From: Cydia pomonella
Taxonomy: Eukaryota; Arthropoda; Insecta; Lepidoptera; Tortricidae
Length of the DNA stretch: 64,000 nucleotides
Assembly: GCF_033807575.1 (NCBI RefSeq)
Contig: NC_084706.1
Location: 26,023,204 to 26,087,203 of the forward strand
Reading direction: 5' to 3'
Shown: piece after piece, positions 49,301 through 61,300 of the stretch
Layout: each line of letters opens with the position of its first letter
Numbering within the stretch: the first letter of the stretch is position 1
Translations under genes and position numbers: made by a program
Notes under the pieces: model-generated
Seen by the model: only the letters and a program-made list of their open reading frames with translations
Told to the model about the DNA's origin: nothing
Databases searched by the model: none

Positions 49301-52300
49301 TAAATATCCGGGTACTAATAGTAATAATAATGCAATAATTTAAAGATAGAAATACCACACTTTCATAAACATATCATATGAAAAGTATCAATGTACCTTT
49401 TTTTTTGTTTTTTTAGTTGTGTACCTTTTTAGATTATCTGTTTAATTTTTACGAAAATTATATTAAAAGAAAATGAAAGAAAAATGTACCTTGACATGTA
49501 CACTTATAAACGCCGAATCCTTCAGTAAAACTTCTATTAGCATTTGTCGCAATTTTCGTCTCTTTCTGCGGCGTTCTTGTGTCTACTTCCATCTCTGTCT
49601 GCACGTCTGTATTCTTGCTGGGTGTATCTATGTCTCCTTCTTTCGTTGAGGCTTCATCTATAGTCGAGATAGATAAGAAAAAAAATTGTAAAAAATTTAT
49701 TTTATAAGTAATTTAAAAAAACGTGTGTCAGTCATATGCGGAAGTTGGTAAGCAGATGGGGTGTTTATTAGAACACCCCAAATTAAATTTATTTTTTAAA
49801 TAATTAGTTTCGTGTCTCGTGCGTCGCCAGCGTAGGGCGTAGTGGGGGGGGGGGGGGGGGGAGTTCATAATTCGGAAGAAGAAGTGCCCAAATTTCCTAA
49901 ATATTGGTTACACCCGAGAAATTTCGACCGGTATCGGCGTGATCCGAGTGGCCTAGTAGTTATGGCGTCTGCCCTGGGTAGAGGAATTGGACACTTTCAT
50001 ATTTGACATATTTCTAATTGTAAAGGCTGACCAGTAATATATGATCACGCGCCATATTGCGGAATTTCATTGGAACTACATTTTTCACCGCGAAACTCGA
50101 AGTTCGTCAATTGCGGGCATTTTTCTCTTTCACTCTAATTACGTCTTAGTGAGAGTAAAAGAGAAAGATCCGCGCAATTTACGAATTTCAGGTTTCGCGG
50201 TAGGCCCCCAGGTACGATCTCTTCTTCTTGCGGAGCTTGCGACCTCTTGGTTAGTTCTGATGCCCTGGTACATAAACTCACCGAAATCGATGAACAGGTC
50301 GTCTTCCTCGTCGCTCGTGTCGTCCGGCCACGCGAGCTCCTGCGACGATGTAGTTTCAGGTACGATCTCTTCTTCTTGCGGAGCTTGCGGCCTCTTGGTT
50401 AGTTCTGATGCCCTGGTACATAAACTCACCGAAATCGATGAACAGGTCGTCTTCCTCGTCGCTCGTGTCGTCCGGCCACGCGAGCTCCTGCGACGATGTA
50501 GTTTCAGGTACGATCTCTTCTTCTTGCGGAGCTTGCGGCCTCTTGGTTAGTTCTGATGCCCTGGTACATAAACTCACCGAAATCGATGAACAGGTCGTCT
50601 TCCTCGTCGCTCGTGTCGTCCGGCCACGCGAGCTCCTGCGACGATGTAGTTTCAGGTACGATCTCTTCTTCTTGCGGAGCTTGCGGCCTCTTGGTTAGTT
50701 CTGATGCCCTGGTACATAAACTCACCGAAATCGATGAACAGGTCGTCTTCCTCGTCGCTCGTGTCGTCCGGCCACGCGAGCTCCTGCGACGATGTAGTTT
50801 CAGGTACGATCTCTTCTTCTTGCGGAGCTTGCGACCTCTTGGTTAGTTCTGATGCCCTGGTACAATCAGTAAAAGGTATCTCAGTTTGTCGACTGCTAAC
50901 TTTGGTGTTTTTAGGGTACTGTGGTTGTTTTCTATTAATAGTACATTAATATAGAAGACGGGTTAGTATCACGGGGTCTAATTAGCAACTCGTCTATAGG
51001 GCTACTCGTCTAAGTCGCAGCTGGTCTACATCACCTTCGTCTAAATATCAATTGGTCTAAAAAGCAGCTGGTCTACAATTTTCTAAGTAGCATCTCGTCT
51101 AAATAGCAATTGGTCTAAAAAGCAGCTGGTCTACTCTTTCTAAGTAGCAAGCATCTCGTCTGAGTTAATTTTGTACGATTATACTGAGGAATTGTTCCAA
51201 TTTCATCTATGGATGGTAAATTATAATATACCTCTCTTGGTGTCAACAATAGGTAGTTAGCACAACAGGACGTTCGGATTATTTATACAGGGTGATTTTT
51301 AATTCACTGGTCAAATTGTACAGCCGCCATCAGATACATCGGGGCTGTGGAAGTGGTCACAAATATCGCAACATCATCTTTATCGCCTTGAAAATAAAGG
51401 TGTTGTTCCGATATTTGTCACCCACCTCCACAGCTCCGAAATATCTGATGGCGACTGTACCAGGTGATCAGGTAGGCCATACTGATCAACTTTTGTTATG
51501 GCACTAAGCCTGAAATCTGAAAAAAATATTGGACCCCCCATACAAAATGTCGACTTCTGATCGGACGAAATGTATGAAGCAGGTAATTTTTTTAATGAGA
51601 TTTCAGGGTTGGCAGGTTTGCTCCTTTAATAAAAGTTGATCAGAAGACTAATAATATTGCAACTCAGACGAGATGCTTGCTACTTAGAAAGAGTAGACCA
51701 GCTGCTTTTTAGACCAATTGCTATTTAGACGAGATGCTACTTAGAAAATTGTAGACCAGCTGCTTTTTAGACCAATTGATATTTAGACGAAGGTGATGTA
51801 GACCAGCTGCGACTTAGACGAGTAGCCCTATAGACGAGTTGCTAATTAGACCCCGTGATACTAACCCTAGAAGACGGGAAACGAAGGGTTGCAGGCCAAG
51901 TAGATATAGACGGCCGAGCGTAGCGAGGTCGAAAAGGGATACGCAAAAAAGGCGATAGACAAAAAAAAAAGAAAAAAAAACATAATGGCAGATTTTTGCT
52001 TATAGGTTTTTTATGGTTGAATGCCAAGACGTGTCATAATTTGACGTTTAAAAACGAAAGAAGGTTGCCTTACAGGCCTAGGTGTGTAATGCTGTGTGAA
52101 ATTCCTTTACATATCATCTTCACTCATGGCACCTGATATTATGTAGTATTTCCGGACCTAATTTGAAGTCATTACAACTTTGAGAAAAAGCTTATTTTGG
52201 TATAAACTCTCGTTTTAATTATAAAATACCATCTCACTTTCCACCCTTGGTTAACAATCTACTATTTTACCATCAGATATATATGATATGAGCAGTCGAT

Positions 52301-55300
52301 GTGCTTAGAAATATATATAAAAAATATTATTAAATATAATTATTAAATTAACATGACAAATTTGAGTCATTTGCAGTCAAGTCTTCATCCAGTAAAACTT
52401 CTTGCCAATCGCGAATATAAGGCCACCGGAGTTGCCCGTTCTCCCTTTAAGAGTACTTGAGGCCAGAAACACGTAGATAACCAATCAGCCTTGCCAAGGA
52501 GTTTCGCCCGAAGCAAAGTAAATTGCAAGTTTGGGACAATTTTTTATATATATTTCTAAGCACATCGACTGCTCATATCATATATATCTGATGGTAAAAT
52601 AGTAGATTGTTAACCAAGGGTGGAAAGTGAGATGGTTACTTTTACCAGAGTTAAAAACTATACTATTCATTTCGACTATGACAATAGTCAAACACAAGAA
52701 ATGTATGACTGGAATTGGCGCCATTTACATTTTGATCGGAAAAAAAATCTAAAACCATAGACAATCCGATCTTTAATTAGGATCTGTCGGAAAAGGCCTT
52801 AATCTATACGATGAGTCTTAAAAAAAGTGAAACTGAATGAACGAATGTAATGTAATGATAATATTTTAAACATTCATCGTCATTTATATTGATTTATTAA
52901 CAAATATTTATGTTTCTTTCATACATATATACATTAAATACCAGTAGTATAATGTTTAATAATGCAATACAATTAACAATTAATTTTGATAATACTTGGT
53001 CTGAAAATGCGAAAGCTAATATGAGACCTTTTAACTGAATAATATGGCATATATGGCTCTAGCCGTTGCTCGAAGTACAAATAAATAAAAAAACTTTCCA
53101 TCCTAGGGTGAGAAATGCAATTTTCCACCCGACTATTTAACTATATTAAAGATGAACTTTCCGAATAGGCGAGATGAGAAATTATATACTTACGGCACTA
53201 GAGCGACCTCGAGCAGATGCCTGAGCGCCCTGAACGTCCGCCTCATCACGTTTTCCTGCTTGTTCATGAACTCGCTGCCCAACACGATCACGTTCACGTT
53301 TTCTGTCTCGGGGCCTGCAATGTAATGAGAAAAAATATTACGGGATCATACACAAATCGATATAGTCCCACAGTAAGTCCAACAGTAAGTAAGTACATAG
53401 AAAACACCTATAGCTTACAAATAAATCTTATACCTTTAAACGAGCAATTCTTGTATATACATATTTCTGTGATCTCGGAAACGGCTCTAACGATTTCGCT
53501 GAAATTTGGTATATGGGGGTTTTTGGGGGTATACAATCTATCTACATTAGTCTTATGTTTGGGAAAACGCGTGTTTTCGAGTTTTCATGCGTTTTTCTTT
53601 CGACGCAGAATATGGTCGCTAATTTCGTGTTGCCGGCCACTGTCCGTCTGGTCCAGCGGGTTAAGACGCAGACTGCTAAACGAGTGTTACGGGTTCCAAT
53701 ATCGCCCGGTGACTAACTTTTTTTTTTTATATGTTCAAGTTTATATATAATTTTTTTAATTGTTATTGTTTTAGACAAGTTTAATTTAGTAAAAAAATGT
53801 AGTTAAGATTATCACCTATAGACCACCATATTACAATAAATAGTTATAACCGAGCAAAGCTCGGTCGCCCAGGTACTATTCTCATTAAACACACATTTTG
53901 TACCGGGATGCAAATACAGGTCCTCCTGTTTAGTAGGTAGGATCACTGGCTAAGTACCGACTAGGCTAGTTGGTAGATATTTGGGTGTGTGTTTCCCCCT
54001 TATTCATAAACGTCTACTAAAGTTGACAATCCGCTAATAATCGTTTGTCCCGTTCCGACGTATTGGTATTATGGTGTTAAGTATTGGAACGGGGAGCACA
54101 GTCAAACGCAAGGCAGCCATTTATGAACTAATATATTTCGAGAATGACGGTGGACGCAGCCACCGTTTGCATGCACTTACAACTACCCTTTTACATACAT
54201 AACAGATGGAAAGGGACAAACGATTATTAGCGGCTTGTCAACTTTAGTAGATTGTTTATGAATAAGGGGGTTTATCTTTACACGTATCATAAATCGGTCT
54301 ATGATGCGTTCAAAAACAACAAATTACGGTTAGCATAACGAAACTAGCTTTTCAGTCGAGTACCGTGTTTAGGCAACGAAGCTTGCTGAGTTGCCTAAGT
54401 AAGGTACGACATTGAAAATATTGATTTTATCATTATTGTATACAATATTTTTTCTACGAGTCATCAACATTTTTTTTTTTGCAGTAAAACCTAAATAATT
54501 AATGAAAGTTGGTAATTATCTCACTACACAAAAATGTAGTACAAAAGACGTAAACGCACGAAGGCCCGCCGGTCCCCAGTTTAGTCTTATCTATGGGAGC
54601 GCGGCGGCATGTGATTTTTCAATTTTTTTAGTTGACTACAGCGTATCGAAATAAATATATAATATTTTAGTTGAGTTGGGAGCCCATACATGAAAATTAC
54701 TCAATTATAGTTTGGTATACGAAATCTTAATTCAACCATTACAGTCAACGAGTAGAAAAAGAGCTTATTATCGGATTATGTATGTAGATAAAGCAGTGTA
54801 ATATTTAACTGTACATAATTATGCAATTAATTTCAAGACCTCCCGGATCATTAAGATGTATAGATATTTATAAGACAACACACATACGAGTAGTATCTCT
54901 TACGCACACACAAAACACATATTTCGCTTATGCACAGGAAACGGCTGTCTCCTATGTATCATATGTGATACGTGTATCATGTCATGTGTCTACATTTGTG
55001 ACTTACCGGGCTGCGTGACACTATAGACAGAGACAGGCAGTGCCCAAGCTCACCGCTCGGCCATACAGCGCAGAGCACCCTCACTAGCGACAAATAGCGC
55101 TCCACTATCTATAGCGTACTCAACTAGAGATGATCTTGCAAACGCGTATGAAGCTTTTGTGAGACATGTGTCATGTCTCCTATGTATCATATGTGATACA
55201 TGTGTATCATGTCATGTGTCTACATATGTGACTTACCGGGCTGCGTGACACTATAGACAGAGACAGGCAGCGCCCAAGCTCACCGCTCGGCCATGCAGCG

Positions 55301-58300
55301 CAGAGCTCCCTCACTAGCGACAAATAGCGCTCCACTATCTATAGCATACTCTGCTAGAGATAATTTTGCAATCGCGTATGAAGCTTTTGTGAGACATGTG
55401 TCATGTCTCCTATGTATCATATGTGATACATGTGTATCATGTCCTGTGTCTACATTTGTGACTTACCGGGCTGCGTGACAGTATAGACAGACACAGGCAG
55501 CGCCCAAGCTCGTCGCACGGCCATACAGCGCAGAGCTCCCTCACTAGCAACAAATACCGCTGCACTATCTATAGCGTACTCTTCTAGAGCTGCTCTTGCA
55601 ATCGTGTATGAAGCATATGCGTAATTTATCATATGTGATACATGTGTATCATGTCAAGTGTCATTTGTGACTTACCGGGTTGTGTGACACTATAGACAGA
55701 CACAGGCAGCGCCCACGCTCGCCGCTCGGCCATGCAGCGGAGAGCTCCCTCACTAGCGACGAATAGGGCTCCATTGTCAATCGCGTATTCGGCTAGGGTC
55801 CGGTACACCTCTGTCACTGGCAGGACGGAGATGCTTTTCTCGTCTGGAACAATAACGGTCAAGCATTTAAATAAGCATTTATTGAGCTTACTGTGGGACT
55901 TAGTCAATTTGTGTAATAATGTCCTATAATAATTATTTATTTATTTATTTATATGCCTACGCCTAGGGACGTACCATTGCCCACACTGTTAACTGTCCAT
56001 CGGTGGACCTTATTATAAAAGGCATAAGGTCCAACTATGGACAACTAAGAGTGTTACAGTTTGTACCACAGATCTACAATGTACTAGATTGTCTGTCAAA
56101 TATCAAAAGTGCGAACAAAATCGGAATCTTAGAAATAAATGTACTTATTAAAATCTAACGACAAAGGAGCGCTGGTGGCTTTCTGTACTGTAGCTCTGAT
56201 AATAGTGAGTGAGACAGATATAGTAGCTGTCCCTGTCTTACGTGGCAGTATGAAGCGGACAGGGTGCTGGTCGCAGGGCTCGGGGACGGCGCTGGGCCGC
56301 ATCACGGACAGCCGGCTGCGTATGTTCAGCGGTTTCTCTACTTTCAGTAGCTCTGTTGGATTCACCTGGAAGGTTTGGAGTATTAGTATCGTAATTATAG
56401 AAAGTGTATCTATTAACATGGGCAAAAATACAAACAGCCCCTGGCCCCAATTTGACCGATGAATACAAGCCCCGATAAGCACTAAGACATGGCGAAAACA
56501 GTAGGGATGTTATAAACTGAAATAAATGTCATATACTAAGAAAAAGTGACCAAGGCCTCCAGTGCCCCAGGCTGGAATCGAACCAGCGTCCTCTGCTATC
56601 GCGGCAGGTGCCTGAGCCACTCGCTCCTTCACTTGAATTAAAAAACAAATTAAAATATTTTCTAAAAATAATTTAATTTGTTCTAATACTTCTAATAGTA
56701 GGGATGTTGCCTGTATTTAAGGGGGTCCTTAACGCCAATGACCTTCGATCTGAATCCCTTAGTTTTCTAATGTTTTTTGTAGCTTATCTTATCAATAGCA
56801 ACGGCTGTAAGCAATATAGTATACTATATTTACATCAAAGTTCATTGTCTTTCAGATATTTGGCATCAAAGTTGAACAATTTTAGGCCAAAAAACCGGTT
56901 TACAGGCCATAACTTTAGTGTTAATTAGTTTAAAATTAAATTCTCTGCCCAGTTTTAAGAGACGTCAACGATAAAAACTTGCACGATACACATGTGGGCT
57001 TGAAAGATACAGACCTAGCTAATTTGGAACAAAAAATCAAGAGTATCATGATAACGCTTGGAAAATGGTTTAATGCTAACGGAATTCTTTTAAACTCAAG
57101 TAAAACTACACTATTGACATACCATAATAAAAATATAATTGACAGCATTTCGTATCTATAATTTTGCAAATTAATGTGACGTTCAAAATATTTATATGGT
57201 ATTTATAAATATTCCATTATAAAATATGTAATTACAAATAAATACAATCTTATATAGGTACTAAAATTAAAACTAAACTAGCCATAAAATAAAACTACTT
57301 AAAAATTAAACTAATATTAAATAAAACTAAAATTAAAAGATATACTAATAAACAAATTAGTTATAAAAAGAATACCCCTTCTAAAGCCTCCGCCTGCGGC
57401 AAAGATCCCATAACGCTGGCCGCGTTACCTCTCTGTATTGCCAGGGATATACGCTGGGAGAGGTAAGCGCCAGCCCTATGGTCTCCAGTGGCGTCGATCA
57501 GCCGTGCCGACAGGGCCCCCATGAATGTTTTCATGTCCGCCGACCAAGGTCCCATTGTCTCCACAGCAAGCGCCGCAAACTCATAATCTTGCAGTAAAGA
57601 TGAGTATTTGCGGCGCTTGAGTAGTTGGGCCTGGTCGGCAGCAGCGCCGGCTTGTGCGCGGGTAGCCTGGATGTGGGACAGCGCAAAGGTGTCTACGCAT
57701 GTGGCGTCCCACACCAAAGGCCTACCCAGTCTCCACGGCACCAATGTGGCTCCGTCCGGTCGCTTGCCATCGTCTCTCGCCATGCCTGTGGGTTCTAAAG
57801 TAGCAGGCACAGAGACGGTAGCAAGCGACCGCCGAACCAGATCATTAATAGTGCCGTGGCGATATAATCGGCCGGCGCTTTTGGTGCATGAGAGGCCATG
57901 TCGGCCTAGCCAGTCCACGTCCTTGCCGCATGCACAGGTATGGGCGGAGCATATTTTGGCTCCAATTCGCAGGCAGACCGAAATCCTCAACGTATTTTTG
58001 TCCAAAACCGTGCCAATATTGCGCGAAGGCAAAGCGTTCAGCCAGAGTCCCGATTCATTAGTAGAGACAGCTAGTAGGCGGGCGCGATCTGAGTCGTCCG
58101 GACTATTTTCTATAAGAGAAGCGTGAGTTGCTTTAAGACCAGGGATATCCCAAACTCTCTGGATATGTTTCGTGGCCGGGACATCCGCTCCAGAGCAGGT
58201 ATTGCACCAAGCACTTTCCGCCTCCGCCAGGCTCGCTATCTCAGCGCCGGATATCTGGGGAAGATTTAAGATTTTACCGGCTAGAGACAGCGAGCTGTAA

Positions 58301-61300
58301 GCGGAGGATAAAAATGCGGGCAAGGCCACACTGGTCGAGGAGCGGACACCCAGGCCACCGAGTCGGACAGGGAGAACCGCTTGGGACCATGATCTGGCGT
58401 CGAAGTTGATATTTAGAATCTTGGAAAGGGTGTTTTGGAGGGTGCTGTCAATTGACGAAAGTGTGGTGGGGTATTTCCATATCGGACAGCATCGAAGTAA
58501 ATACATGAATTTAGGGGTGAAGAGACAAAAACGGATTATGAAAAGGGCCATGTGGGGATTTATTTCGAAAAGCAAGTTAGAGGTGCAGTTGAATAAGTTT
58601 AATTTGCAATTAATAACTGGATTGATGGCTTGGTCAAAAATCGGTGAACCTAAAAGTGTAAGAGATGAATGGGAATGAACGGAGATGTTGGGCAAAATGG
58701 TGTTAAAGTTTGTGAGAATTTCGATTTTTTTTTCTGATGATAGGTGGTTGGGTATGAAAATTTCGCATTTTGTGAAATTGAGGGAGAGGCCTAAGTCTGA
58801 GAATTTATCTATTATTGCTTGCAAATCCTGTAAGACTGTGGCAGCATCCCCGCCAAGAGAGCCGTCATCCAGATACCATAAGTTAAATTTAGAATTTAGA
58901 TTTGAGATAATCGGTTGAATAGCCAAACTGAAAATTGCGGGTCCAAGCGGGTCTCCCTGTTGGCAACCGGTACTTGACAAAATAGTTTTGTCGCCAAAGA
59001 GTAATTTTGTAGGTGCCCCGTAACACTGCCATAGGTAAGCGTAAGTTTCTGGAAGGTATTTTTTTACCTCTGTTAGGAGGGCACCACGGTTAACCGAATT
59101 GAAAGCGTTTTTTACGTCAATTTTTATAAATACCTCATAGTCCGGTCGGCTCAAAAAGGTCCGCGCGGCGTGCACGGCTGCTTCACAACCGCTCTTAACA
59201 CCAAAACCCAACTGCCGAGGCTTAAATATATTGGTCAACTTCTGATTATATTTTCGGCAGCAGAGTTTTGATGCCAAGCGTCTTAAAGTGCAGCCGACAG
59301 CGATAGGACGGATGCCACCATCTTTTTTTGCCAAAGCAATGAGATTGGCACCGTAGAGAAGTGGGACGATTTCGGCGTTTACCTGACCTGCTAACATTAA
59401 GTTTATAAGCGCGGTCAGTTCTTTAAGTAGGGCTGATCCCGTGTCCCCAGTAGGTGTTGTGATCAGGTCTTTCAAGTGTTGGGGGGAAAGACCATCGAGT
59501 CCACCTGCAGAACCATTGGGGAACGAAAGAATTGCTTGTTGCACTTCATCTTCCGAAACGGTTAGACCTATATCGCCTGGGACGGGGGGGTCTGGTAGCT
59601 GGGTGGGAGATGAGGGAGCCGGGTGTTTATCTTTGAGGGCGGCAAAGGTTTCTGGTGAATGCGACGCCAAGTCATCGTTAGAGAAGAGTAGTCGTGCCGC
59701 TCCACTCACGTCCCCGTCTGAAATTTTGTTTTCAATTGATCTGATTTTCGAGTATGGCCGATGGTTATTAAAATCAATTGGGCGGTTTAGTTGGCTGGGG
59801 GGTGGTAGGTTGATTGAATTATTTTTTATTTGATTGGTTAAAGATGTCTTGCTGGATTTTTGGGCGTGTAAGGCAGAATAAGAGAACGTGAGCAGGCGGT
59901 CCCAAGCATGGGTAGTATTCTCTTTGACGACCTTGGCGACGCATTCTGAAAGGGAGTTCGCTACGGTTCTACGGGCCCCGCGGGGTATTCTTTTTATAAC
60001 TGCCACATGCTTTTTCAGAAATCCTAGTCTATCCGCAAGAAAAGAGGAGCTATTGGAACTGTCCGCTGTTAAGGGCGTAGGCTGTGAAGCGCTCGCCTGT
60101 GGGAGATTAACGGCAATACGGGTGCCATGACGACGAGCTGTATGGATTGCGAGTCCCTTTTGACCCTTATATAGCTTGTTGTCTACACAGAAAGGACATT
60201 CCAATAGCTCCACTGAGGATATGCTGCAGGGCAGTGTTGGCATGAAAAATAGGGAATAAAAAAAATACCTATCTCTCTAACAATAAATACAATAAAAAAT
60301 AATACCTATTTATCTAACAATTAATAAAATATAAATACCTACTAACTAGGAACGGGCTCAGCAACGGTCAAAGCCGAACGGTTACCTATTTAGAATGCGT
60401 TCAGATCGCAGTAAAGCACGGCAAAAAATATTAGATGCGGATACTATTGATTTCGAATTACAACTGCGAAATTATTAAAATTCATAGAATACTATCAAAA
60501 TGTAAACAAACAGCAATGTTGACAGCAGTTGAAGTTTCAAAAACTTGTCGATGCGCATGTGGTGTTCCGGTGTTGTCTTGGCGACGACCAATCGAATGAG
60601 GATATGTGGCGGCTGACGCCGGCGCGCTTCGCAGGGCAATGGCTAAGGCACCGTGTATGAGAACGTACTGACACTCCTGTCAATATGCAAAGCCAAAGAG
60701 AGTTTCGCAGATTACGGCGGCAGGGGAGTCCTCCGCACGCTGCCCACACTCGTAGAACCTCACACCAACATCTAGACTGGTATCGATAAGTTTAAAATGT
60801 ATGCATGTTCATAATTCCACTAATTATGAGATTTTAAAAGCAGAGACGTTAGTTGTTATTGTTGTCAATTTGACGTTTCCACAGTTTAAGATGTATTGAA
60901 CTCGCGTTATTTATTGAAACACTTGGATAAACTGAACACAAAAATATATTTAAAGAATTACAATTAATAGGTCATCGCTGTTATTGACAGCATAAACATT
61001 AGTGACATAGGATTAACAAATGTAACTAACACAATATTTCTAGGATATCACATTGACAATAAAATAAACCACTCATTTCACATTGAAAAAATTTGCTTCT
61101 GGTAATTACGCGCTATTAAAACTGAGGCCCTTAATAAATCGTAAAACACTTTTATCGGCTTACAACGCACTGGTTCACGCTCATCTAAATTATGCCATAA
61201 CTACTTGGGGCAATGCGGTTGGAATACAAAGAATTCTTATATCACAAAAACGAGCTGTAAGAATTATATTTAGCTTACGCAAAGGCAGTACAGCCAGAGA

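Noticed and set aside
49842..49861. Poly-G run as a functional G-quadruplex
   Set aside because: A homopolymer of ~18 G; length may be an assembly or sequencing effect, and nothing links it to a gene feature.
50041..50949. Plus-strand Ser-rich ORFs of 81-169 codons
   Set aside because: They run across the 148-bp ICE2 exon array in antisense and repeat with it.
53217..53750. 177-codon plus-strand ORF
   Set aside because: Runs from the antisense of ICE2 exon 5 into a family B element; a chance open frame.
56139..56482. 107- and 117-codon ORFs around ICE2 exon 3
   Set aside because: Read-through of exon 3 into intron sequence; splice sites and phase define the shorter exon.
57608..58126. 172-codon plus-strand ORF
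   Set aside because: Antisense shadow of the 960-codon retrotransposon ORF; no domain.
57361..60243. R2 element in 28S rDNA
   Set aside because: Architecture is similar, but the flanks are a LINE, not rDNA, and the catalytic box is YLDDG.
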